In this document: positions 25,412 through 33,300 of the stretch, one piece after another | How positions within the stretch are numbered: the first letter of the stretch is position 1 | How the letters are laid out: every line of letters starts with the position of its first letter | NCBI GenBank assembly: GCA_036276735.1 | Contig: DASUOH010000005.1 | Location: 1-33,477, forward strand | From: VRUE01 sp036276735 | Lineage (GTDB): Bacteria; Actinomycetota; Thermoleophilia; Solirubrobacterales; 70-9 | Reading direction: 5' to 3' | Length of the DNA: 33,477 nucleotides | Position numbers and translations under genes: made by a program | Notes under the pieces: generated by a model | The model's input: the letters and a program-made list of their open reading frames with translations, nothing else | Database searches by the model: none | Told to the model about the DNA's origin: nothing

Positions 25412-25567
25412 TTCCACGACCCCGCACACCTGGATGTCGCCCCTAGCGCTTCGCATCTCTGCGTCCTCGGGCTTGCCTTTGGCTCCACCAAAGGCTGCGC
25501 CCTGCGTCCTTGATCTGCTTGGCTACGGGCGACCCCAGTCACACGCGGTCGTGGAATCAACCATCTA
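25401..25567. repeat. 167-bp interrupted palindrome with perfect 21-bp terminal inverted repeats (MITE-like) between dapB and dapA
   Basis: Arms 25401-25421 (starting TAGATGGTTGATTCCACG) and 25547-25567 are perfect inverted copies over 21 bp. Nested inside are CTGG/CCAG (25430-25433/25535-25538), GTCGCCC/GGGCGAC (25436-25442/25527-25533), TAGC/GCTA (25444-25447/25522-25525) and GGGC/GCCC (25469-25472/25499-25502). The apical hairpin is GCCTTTGG-CTCCA-CCAAAGGC (25475-25495). TGCGTCCT occurs twice as a direct repeat (25460, 25503). Both ends carry TA, as expected if the inserted part is 25403-25565 with a TA target duplication. No coding capacity seen. The left arm includes the dapB stop. Confidence 0.88.
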
Positions 25568-25578
25568 GGCGGGCTGGA

Positions 25579-25584
25579 TACCCT
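25579..25584 (+). promoter_or_regulatory. Putative -10 box (TACCCT) for dapA
   Basis: TACCCT fits TANNNT and ends 7 nt before the dapA ATG, just outside the palindrome; no Shine-Dalgarno sequence is present. If real, the dapA transcript is leaderless and its -35 region lies in the right arm of the palindrome. Confidence 0.3.
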
Positions 25585-25591
25585 GGCGCCG

Positions 25592-26455
25592 ATGCACCCA
25601 ATTCGAGGAATCATCACCGCGATGGCTACGCCGTTCGGCGAGGACGGCGCGGTTGACGAGACCGCGGCGAGGCAACTGGCCCGCTACCTGGTCGAGAACG
25701 GCTCCCACGGCGTCGTCGTCGCCGGCACGACCGGCGAGTGCCCGACCCTGACCGACGAGGAGCAGATCTCGCTGCTGCGCGCAGTCATCGAGGAGATCGG
25801 CGGCGAGGCGACGATCGTTTGCGGCACCGGGACCAACGACACCCGTCACTCGCGCGAGCTGACCAAGGCCGCCGCGGACGCGGGGGCGGAAGCCTCCCTC
25901 GTCGTCGCGCCGTACTACAACAAGCCGAACCCGGCCGGTCTGCGCGCCCACTTCGAGGCGGTTGCCGAGGCGGCGCCCGAGTTGCCGATGATCGTCTACA
26001 ACATCCCGGCCCGCGTCGTGATCAATATGGAGCCGGCGTTCCTCAGTGAGCTCTCCTCGATCGACAACGTCGTAGCGGTCAAGCAGGCCAACAACGACGA
26101 GATGGAGCCGATCGACGGGCTGGCGGTGCTGGCCGGCAACGACGACGTCTTCCTGCGCACCTTGGAGATCGGCGGGGCCGGTGGAATTCTCGTCGCCTCG
26201 CACCTCGCTGGTCCCCAGATGCGCCAGATGTGGGATGCGGCGCAGGGGGGCGACCTGGAGCGGGCGCGCGAGATAGACGTAGCTCTGCGGCCCTTCTACG
26301 ACGGCCTCTCTGTGACCACCAACCCGATCCCGATCAAGGCGGCGCTGGCGCTGCGCGGGCTGATCCCGTCCGACCGGCTGCGCCTGCCGATGGTTCCCGC
26401 CGACCGCGAGCAGCGCGAGGCTGTGCAACGCGGGCTCGAAAGCGCCGGGATCTAG
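25592..26455 (+). CDS. dapA: 4-hydroxy-tetrahydrodipicolinate synthase
   Basis: DapA condenses pyruvate with aspartate semialdehyde, the branch point to lysine and diaminopimelate. The 287-residue TIM-barrel product has GTTGECPTL (45-53, with Thr46-Thr47), VVAPYYNKPNPAGLRAHF, Tyr136 in IVYNIPAR and the Schiff-base Lys164 in VAVKQAN. GGAGGILVASHL closes the barrel. Length is normal. Start ATG 25592 agrees with the family N-terminus (IRGIITAMATPF). There is no ribosome binding site; a TANNNT box sits 7 nt upstream. A dapA gene followed 3 nt later by rnj is a conserved actinobacterial pair. Confidence 0.97.
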   Translation: MHPIRGIITAMATPFGEDGAVDETAARQLARYLVENGSHGVVVAGTTGECPTLTDEEQISLLRAVIEEIGGEATIVCGTGTNDTRHSRELTKAAADAGAEASLVVAPYYNKPNPAGLRAHFEAVAEAAPELPMIVYNIPARVVINMEPAFLSELSSIDNVVAVKQANNDEMEPIDGLAVLAGNDDVFLRTLEIGGAGGILVASHLAGPQMRQMWDAAQGGDLERAREIDVALRPFYDGLSVTTNPIPIKAALALRGLIPSDRLRLPMVPADREQREAVQRGLESAGI

Positions 26456-26458
26456 CCA

Positions 26459-28120
26459 ATGTCAGGGAAGCTGCGAGTGCTGCCCCTCGGCGGGTTGGGG
26501 GAGATCGGCAAGAACATGACGGTGATCGAGTACGACGGGCGGATCGTCGTCGTCGACACGGGCCTGATGTTCCCGACCGCCGAGATGCTCGGCATCGACC
26601 TCGTCCTGCCCGACTTCTCCTACCTGCGCGAGCGCGCCGAGGGCATCGAGGCGATCGTCCTGACCCACGGCCACGAGGACCACGTCGGTGCGCTGCCGTA
26701 CGTGCTGCGGGAAATCGGCATGCCGCCGGTCATCTACGGCGGGATGCTGACCGTCGGCATGGTCCGCTCCAAGCTCGACGAGCACCGGCTGAAGGACGCG
26801 CCGCTGCAGGAGCTGCCGGCGGGGGAGAAGGTGCAGGCCGGGCCGTTCGAGCTGGAGCTGGTCCATCTCTCCCACTCGATCCCCGACATGCGCGGCGTCA
26901 TCGTCGGCACCGAGCTCGGCAAGGTGCTGATGACGGGCGACTACAAGTTCGACCAGACGCCGGTCGACGGGCGGCCGGCCGACGTGGCGCGGCTCGCCGA
27001 ACTGGGCCGCGAAGGGCTCCTGCTGCTCTGCGGCGACTCGACCAATGCTGACCGCCCTGGCGTCGCGCCGTCGGAGTCGAGCGTCGGGCCGGCGCTGCTG
27101 GAGACCTTCGGCTCACGCCAGGGGCGGATCATCGTCACCTCGTTTGCCTCCAACATCCACCGGGTCCAGCAGGTGATCGACGCGGCGGTCAAGCTCGACC
27201 GCCGGGTCGCTCTGGTCGGCCGCTCGATGCGCAAGAACTTCAACATCGCCTCGAACCTGGGGATCGCCAAAGCGCCGCCTGGCCTCTTCATCCAGCCGAA
27301 GGAGATCGAGGACTTCCCTGACGAGAAGGTGATCGTCATCTCGACCGGCAGCCAGGGCGAGCCGCTCTCCGCCCTGCGCCGGATGGCGAACAAGGACCAC
27401 CGCGACGTCGAGCTGCACTCCGGCGACACCGTCGTCTTCTCGGCGACGCCGGTACCCGGCAACGAGCGCGCCGTCAACGAGACGATCGACCGCATCTACG
27501 AGATCGGCGCCTCGGTGGTCACCGCGAAGGACGCCCCGATCCACGCCTCAGGCCACGGCTGGCAGGAGGAGATCAAGCTGATGCTCAACCTGACCAAACC
27601 GCGCTACGTCCTGCCTGTGCACGGCGACCACCAGCGTCTGCGGTTGCACAAGCAGCTGGCGACATCGGTCGGCGTGGACGAGGAGCGGATCTTCCAGGGT
27701 CGCAACGGGCTGCCGTTGGAGGTCGACGGGAACGGCGCCCGCTTCGGCGAGGACGTCCACACCGGCGTGATGTTCGTCGACGGGGTCAACGTCGGCGAGC
27801 CCGACGACGTCGCCCTCCGCGACCGGCGGGAGATCTCGGCCGACGGAATCTTCATCGTCGTCGCGACGATCTCCTCCGACGACGGCAGCGTCGTCGCCGA
27901 CCCGGAGGTGATCTTCCGCGGCGTCCCCTTCGTCGAGGAGGCCGACGCGCTGATCGAAGACCTCCAGGACGTCGTCGAGGACTGCCTCGAGGAGGCGGCG
28001 GAGGCCGGCTCGCGCGAGGTCCACCTGATCCAGGAGGACCTCCACGACGCGATCGGCCGCCTCGTCTACGACAAACTGCGCCGCCGCCCGATGGTCCTGC
28101 CAGTCGTCGTCGAGGTCTGA
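26459..28120 (+). CDS. rnj: Ribonuclease J (5'-3' exo/endoribonuclease)
   Basis: RNase J matures and degrades RNA from 5' monophosphate ends. The 553-residue product has the metallo-beta-lactamase motif LTHGHEDHVGALPYVL (His70, His72, Asp74, His75), HSIPDM, MTGDYKFD, the beta-CASP domain with STGSQGEPLSALRRM, and ASGHGWQEEIKLML and VLPVHGDHQRL with the remaining ligands and phosphate-binding residues. The C-terminal domain is complete. It follows dapA after 3 nt and is probably cotranscribed. Its last 55 bases overlap the 3' end of the minus-strand histidine kinase gene. Confidence 0.97.
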   Translation: MSGKLRVLPLGGLGEIGKNMTVIEYDGRIVVVDTGLMFPTAEMLGIDLVLPDFSYLRERAEGIEAIVLTHGHEDHVGALPYVLREIGMPPVIYGGMLTVGMVRSKLDEHRLKDAPLQELPAGEKVQAGPFELELVHLSHSIPDMRGVIVGTELGKVLMTGDYKFDQTPVDGRPADVARLAELGREGLLLLCGDSTNADRPGVAPSESSVGPALLETFGSRQGRIIVTSFASNIHRVQQVIDAAVKLDRRVALVGRSMRKNFNIASNLGIAKAPPGLFIQPKEIEDFPDEKVIVISTGSQGEPLSALRRMANKDHRDVELHSGDTVVFSATPVPGNERAVNETIDRIYEIGASVVTAKDAPIHASGHGWQEEIKLMLNLTKPRYVLPVHGDHQRLRLHKQLATSVGVDEERIFQGRNGLPLEVDGNGARFGEDVHTGVMFVDGVNVGEPDDVALRDRREISADGIFIVVATISSDDGSVVADPEVIFRGVPFVEEADALIEDLQDVVEDCLEEAAEAGSREVHLIQEDLHDAIGRLVYDKLRRRPMVLPVVVEV

Positions 28121-29475
28121 GCCGAACGCAGCGGCAGGCGCACCCGGAAGAGGGCGCCGCCGAGGTCAGACTCAGCGACCTCCACCGTGCCGCCATGCGA
28201 TCGTGCCACCGCGCGCACGATCGCCAAACCGAGCCCGCTGCCGCTGCGGACGGCGGTGTCGGCGGTTTGCTCGGCGCGGACGAAGCGGTCGAAGATGCGC
28301 TCGCGCTGGTCCGGCGGCACGCCGGGGCCGTCATCGGCGACCTCAAGCACCGCGTCGCGACCCGCGCTGCGGAGGCGTAGCTGGATTCTCGAGCCCGGCG
28401 GCGTGTGGCGGACGGCGTTGTCGAGCAGGTTGACGACGAGCCGGTGCAGCTCGTCGGGGTTGCCGTCGACCGGCAAAGACAGCCCGTGGTCGAGGTGTAG
28501 CTCGCGTTCGCCGACCGTCGGCGCGACCTCGGCCGCCGCGCTGCCGGCCACGTCGGCCAGGTCGCATCGCGTCCGCGCCCCGATCCTGCCGGCGTCGGCG
28601 CGGGCGAGCAGCAGCAGGTCGGCGACCAGCCGGCTCATCCGCTTGGAGGAACGGAGCGCCCCGTCGACCATCGCTCGCTCGTCCTCGCGGTCGGGATCGT
28701 CGATCGCGGTTTGGAGGAGCTCGAGGTTGGCGATCACGCTGGTCAGTGGGGTGCGCAGCTCGTGTGAGGCGTCGGCGACGAACTCGCGCTGCTGGCGCAG
28801 CGGCCGCAGCATCTGCTCGAGCGTGCGGGCCAGCTCGCCGACCTCGTCGTCGACCCGCGGCTCGGGCATGCGGCTGGACGGGTCCCCCGTCTCGGCGATC
28901 TTGCGGGCGGTCGCGGTCAGCGAGGAGATCGGGCGCATCGCCCGACTGGCGATCGCCGCCCCGGCCAGGGCCGCCAGCATCGTTCCGCCGAGGATTCCGA
29001 CTGCGACGAACAGCCAGAGGCGGCCGACGGTCGAGTCGAGGTGCTCGATGCTGCGTGCGTACTGGACGTAGCCGGTGAGCCTGCCGCTTTCGCTGGCGAT
29101 GCGGACCGTCGCCACCCGCAAGCCGTCGATCTCGGCGGTTCCCTCGCGTGGAGGCCCGAGGTCAGCGGCATCGGAGTTCTGGGTCAGGAGCGTCCCTTCG
29201 GCGTCGAAGACACGGACCGTGGCGTCGTGGGGGAGGGCGAAGTCGTCGAGCCCCGGGCCGCGGATCAGCAGCGATCCGGTCGGGGTGTTGACGATGCTCA
29301 GTTCGGCCGCAAGCGTCTGGGCTGCGTTGTCGATCTCCCGGTTGAAGTCGTCGCGGATGCGATCGGTCGCGACGCTGCCGATCACACCGCCGAAGATCAG
29401 CAGGATGGCGAGGGTCAATCCGGCCGAGGTGACCGCGAGTCGCCAGCGGACCGTCCAGTTGGCCGGGTTGAGCAT
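28066..29475 (-). CDS. Membrane sensor histidine kinase
   Basis: The 469-residue protein has the standard layout of an OmpR-group partner kinase. TM1 is at about 14-36 (AVTSAGLTLAILLIFGGVIG). An extracytoplasmic sensor domain spans about 37-152, and TM2 is at about 153-179 (LWLFVAVGILGGTMLAALAG). HAMP begins near RAMRPISSLTATARK. The dimerisation/phosphoacceptor helix has FVADASHELRTPLTS with His238. The ATPase domain has NLLDNAVRHTPPG (Asn353), DDGPGVPP and GSGLGLAIV. The signal is unknown; the sensor part has no recognisable domain. The last residues after RLPLRSA (basic GRTIGRRRSLS) run antisense over the end of rnj. It lies 23 nt behind the regulator gene on the same strand, so they form one operon. 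No ribosome binding site stands out. Confidence 0.95.
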   Translation of the reverse strand: MLNPANWTVRWRLAVTSAGLTLAILLIFGGVIGSVATDRIRDDFNREIDNAAQTLAAELSIVNTPTGSLLIRGPGLDDFALPHDATVRVFDAEGTLLTQNSDAADLGPPREGTAEIDGLRVATVRIASESGRLTGYVQYARSIEHLDSTVGRLWLFVAVGILGGTMLAALAGAAIASRAMRPISSLTATARKIAETGDPSSRMPEPRVDDEVGELARTLEQMLRPLRQQREFVADASHELRTPLTSVIANLELLQTAIDDPDREDERAMVDGALRSSKRMSRLVADLLLLARADAGRIGARTRCDLADVAGSAAAEVAPTVGERELHLDHGLSLPVDGNPDELHRLVVNLLDNAVRHTPPGSRIQLRLRSAGRDAVLEVADDGPGVPPDQRERIFDRFVRAEQTADTAVRSGSGLGLAIVRAVARSHGGTVEVAESDLGGALFRVRLPLRSAQTSTTTGRTIGRRRSLS

Positions 29476-29498
29476 GTTGCGGGCGGTGGAGAGCAGCC

Positions 29499-30191
29499 CT
29501 ACTCCTTCAGCACGTAGCCGGCGCCTCGCTTGGTGTGAAGCAGCCGCTTCTCACCACCGACCTCGAGCTTGCGACGGACGTTGGAGATGAAGACGTCGAT
29601 CGTGTTGGTCGCAGCCATCGGGTCATATCCCCACACCTCGTCGAGCAGCTGCTCGCGGGAGACGACCAGCCGCTCGTTGCGCATCAGGTATTCGAGCAGC
29701 TCGAACTCGCGCGCCGTCAGCTCGATCTCGCGCTCGCCGCGTCGTACCTCGCGCGTCGCTGAGTTGAGCGTCAGATCGGCGACCTGCAGCGATGCGGCGC
29801 CCCGCGGCGGCCGCCGCCGCAGCAACGCCCGAATCCGCGCCAGCAGCTCCTTGCGCTCGAACGGCTTGACCAGGTAGTCGTCGGCGCCGCTGTCGAGTCC
29901 CCCGACCCGGTCCTCCGTCTCGGCCCGGGCGGTCAGCATCAGGATCGAGACGTCGCTTTCGGCGCGGAGGTGGCGGCAGACCTCGACCCCGTCCATGCGG
30001 GGCAGGCCGAGGTCGAGGACCACGAGGTCCGGATCGAAGCCGGTCGCGACGTCGAGCGCCTCGACGCCGTCGGCGGCCGAGCGAACGTCGTAGCCCTCCG
30101 CCCGCAGCGAGCGTCGCAGCACGTCGACGATTGCCTCGTCGTCCTCGACCACGAGGACGCGACCCTCAGCGGTCTCCTCGCTGGGTGACAT
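29499..30191 (-). CDS. OmpR/PhoB-type response regulator
   Basis: The 230-residue protein has a receiver domain with the acidic pocket VVEDDE (Glu16-Asp17-Asp18), phosphoacceptor Asp60 in VVLDLGLPRMDG, Thr in MLTARA and Lys109 in YLVKPF. A winged-helix DNA-binding domain follows: LTAREFELLEYLMRNERLVVSREQLLDEVWGY and the TNTIDVFISNVRRKLE recognition region, ending RGAGYVLKE. I chose ATG 30191 over a TTG at 30230. The receiver fold begins 10 residues after it, and a promoter-like box lies 7 nt upstream. It is the first gene of a two-gene operon with the kinase. GTGTTT/GTTTAA repeats in the adjacent gap may be its own binding sites. The regulon is unknown. Confidence 0.95.
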   Translation of the reverse strand: MSPSEETAEGRVLVVEDDEAIVDVLRRSLRAEGYDVRSAADGVEALDVATGFDPDLVVLDLGLPRMDGVEVCRHLRAESDVSILMLTARAETEDRVGGLDSGADDYLVKPFERKELLARIRALLRRRPPRGAASLQVADLTLNSATREVRRGEREIELTAREFELLEYLMRNERLVVSREQLLDEVWGYDPMAATNTIDVFISNVRRKLEVGGEKRLLHTKRGAGYVLKE

Positions 30192-30198
30192 CGGTTCG

Positions 30199-30230
30199 AT
30201 GTTAGACCCGCGCCGGAGGCTCTTCGGCAA
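30199..30230 (-). promoter_or_regulatory. Promoter of the response regulator operon
   Basis: On the minus strand TTGCCG (30230-30225) is followed after 18 nt by TCTAAC (30206-30201); shifted by two bases, TAACAT (30204-30199) fits TANNNT and ends 7 nt before the ATG. No ribosome binding site is present, so the transcript would be nearly leaderless. Confidence 0.45.
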
Positions 30231-30231
30231 C

Positions 30232-30278
30232 GTTTAAGGCGAATTTAGACGCGTGTTTAATGCGCAACGCGCGTGTTT
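30232..30278. promoter_or_regulatory. Tandem direct repeats in the regulator-dnaE gap (possible OmpR-type operator)
   Basis: GTTTAA occurs at 30232-30237 and 30255-30260 (23 bp apart). GCGTGTTT occurs at 30251-30258 and 30271-30278 (20 bp apart). Regularly spaced direct repeats at one or two helical turns are the usual binding layout of OmpR/PhoB regulators, and such a gene is divergently transcribed from here. It lies just upstream of that gene's promoter and of dnaE. Confidence 0.4.
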
Positions 30279-30322
30279 CGCGACGGGTGCCATCTGCCCC
30301 GATTGCCATCATCGCCCAGCCC

Positions 30323-33300
30323 GTGAGCACGCCCACCGCCGTCCATCTGCATGCCCACAGCGAGTACTCGCTGCTCGATGGAGCATGCAAGATCGACGCG
30401 ATGGCGGCCCGTGCGGCGGAACTCGGTCAGCCGGCGCTGGGGCTGACCGACCACGGGGTCATGAACGGGGCCGTCGACCTCTACAAGGCCTGCGCGAAAC
30501 ACGGGATCAAGCCGATCGTCGGCCTCGAGGCCTACCTGGTCGACGACGTCGAGGCGGTCAAGGAGAAGCCGAAGTACGAGCGCAACCACCTGACGCTGCT
30601 GGCTGAAAACGATGCCGGCTTCGCGAACCTGGTCAAGCTGACCTCGGCCGGCTTCCTCCAGGGTTTCTCGCGCGGCAAGGCGAACGTCGACATGGATCTA
30701 CTGGCCGCCCATTCCGATGGCGTCATCGCCCTCACCGGCTGTCTGCAGTCGCGCTTTTGCCGGCGCCTCGTCGAGGAGCGCCCCGACGACGCTCGCGCCC
30801 ACCTGGACGATCTGATCCAGGCCTTCGGCCCCGAGCAGGTGTACTTCGAGGTGCAGAAGAACGGCATCGACGAGCAGGAGAAGGCCAACCAGGGAATCGC
30901 CCGCTTCGCGAAGGAGCTGGGGCGGCCGCTGGTCGGGACCGCCGACGTCCACTACCTGCGCCGCGAGGACTTCGACAACCACGCCGCGCTTCTCTGCGTG
31001 CAGACCAAGTCGACCCTGGAGGCGCCGAAGCTCAGCTTCGACACCAACGAGTTCTATTTGAAGAGCTCCGATGAGATGACGGAGTCCTTCGCCGAGTGGC
31101 CCGAGGCCGTCGCCAGCACGGTGGAGATCGCCGAGCGCTGCGCGATCGAGATCGAGCTGGGCAAGCTGCTGCTGCCGCGCTACCCGACGCCGGACGGCTC
31201 AGAGCCGGAGGAGATGCTGCGGCGGATTGCCACCGAGGGGCTGCGCGGCCGCTACGGCGATCCGCCGCCGGCCGAGGCGGTGGGGCGGCTCGAGTTCGAG
31301 CTCGGCGTGATCGAGGAGATGGGCTTCTCCTCCTACTTCCTGATCGTCTGGGACTTCATTCGCTACGCCAAGGAGAACGGGATCGCGGTCGGGCCGGGGC
31401 GCGGCTCCGCTGCCGGCTCGATCGTCTCCTACTCCCTCAACATCACCGACCTCGACCCGCTCGCCAACGATCTCCTCTTCGAGCGCTTCCTCAACCCGGG
31501 CCGCAAATCGATGCCGGACATCGACATCGACTTCTCGGTCCGCGGCCGCGAGCGGGTGATCCGCTACGTCGGCGAGAAATACGGGCGCGAGTCGGTCGCC
31601 CAGATCGTCACCTTCGGCAAGATGGCACCGCGGGCCGCCACCCGCGACGCGGCCCGGGTGCTCGGCTACGACTACGGCACCGGCGATCGGCTCGCCAAGC
31701 AGATCCCGGAGCCGATCCTCGGCCGCAACCCGTCGTTCGACGAATGCCTGAAGCCCGGCCAGGAGCTGAAGGCGACCTACGACGCCGAGCCCGACGCGAA
31801 GAAGATCCTCGACGTCGCCCGGGGCCTTGAGGGAATCATCCGCAACAACTCGATCCACGCCGCCGCGGTCGTGATCGCGGACCGGCCGCTGCAGGAGATC
31901 GTCCCCCTGCAGCTCGCCGAGGACCGCAGCGTTTCCGGGAACGGCAACGGAGCCAAGGGCGAGCGCCAGTACAAGGTGGTCACGCAGTACTCGATGGGCC
32001 CGATCGAGGAGATCGGCCTGCTGAAGATGGACTTCCTCGGGCTGCGCAACCTCGACGTGATCGAGGACGCGGTCGAGATCGTCCGCCGCTCGCGCGGGAT
32101 CGAGCTCGACATCGCCAAGCTCCCGATGGACGACGCCAAGACGTTCGAGATGCTCTCGCGCGGCGACGGGACCGGCGTCTTCCAGCTCGAGTCCGACGGC
32201 ATGCGCGACGCGATGAAGCAGGTGCAGCCGACCGAGTTCGACGACATCGTTGCCCTCGTCTCGCTCTACCGGCCCGGCGCGATGAAGTACATCCCCGCCT
32301 ACGCAAAGGGCAAGCGCAACCCAGCTTCGGTCACCTACCCTGACGATCGCCTGCGACCGATCACCGAGCCGACTTACGGCTGCGTCCTCTACCAGGAGCA
32401 GCTGATGGAGATCGCCAAGCGGATGGCCGGCTTCAGGCCCGCCGAGGCGGACGACCTGCGCAAGGCGATCGGCAAGAAGAAGCGCGACCTGATGGCGACG
32501 ATGAAGGCCAAGTTCCTCGAGGGGATGGCGGCTTCGGGGACCGCGGCCAAGGTCGCCAAGGACATGTGGTCGCTGATGGAGGCTGCCGCCGACTACTCGT
32601 TCAACAAGTCGCACGCCGCCTGCTACGCGCTGATTGCCTATCGCACCGCCTACCTGAAGGCGAACTATCCCGCCGAGTACATGGCGGCGGTGATCTCCTC
32701 GGTGATGAACACCAAAGACAAGGTGCCTTTCTTCGTCAATCGCTGCGAGGAGATGGGGATCGAGGTGCTGCCGCCCGACGTCAACGCCTCGGGACACGAC
32801 TTCGTCGTCTCCGAGAAGGCGATCCGCTTCGGCCTCGACGCCGTCAAGAATGTCGGCCACGCCGCCGTCGAGGCGATCCTGCGGGCCCGCGAGGACGCGC
32901 CGATTGCCTCGATCTGGGACTTCTGCGAGCGCGTCGACGCCCGCGCCGTGAACAAGCGGGCAATCGAATGTCTGATCAAGTGCGGGGCGTTTGACTCCAC
33001 CGGCGCGACCCGCAAGGGCATGCTCGAGGCGCTGCCGGCGGCGCAGTCGGCCGGCCAGAAGGCGCAGGAGGACGCCCAACTCGGTCAGGGATCGATCTTC
33101 GATTTCGGCGACGGAGCTGGTGAGGACCAGGGCGCCTCCACCTCGCAGCACCGCCCGCCGCTCTCGGCCGTCGAGTTCGACCAGCGGGAGCTGCTGGCGA
33201 TGGAGAAGGAGACGCTCGGCACCTATCTCTCCTCGCATCCGCTCGCCGAAGTCCGCGATGCGCTGCGCGCCCGCGTCGACTGCTCGATCGCCGACCTCGC

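Noticed and set aside
25412..25591. Lysine riboswitch upstream of dapA
   Set aside because: Size and position fit, but the conserved lysine-riboswitch junction sequences are not seen and the fold is one long interrupted palindrome, not a five-helix junction.
30260..30322. Longer DnaE from ATG 30260
   Set aside because: The 21 extra residues have no counterpart in the family and would run through the repeat array; GTG 30323 places the PHP motif at the expected distance.
31199..33238. 679-codon open frame antisense to dnaE
   Set aside because: Shadow frame opposite conserved polymerase motifs; composition like other antisense shadows.
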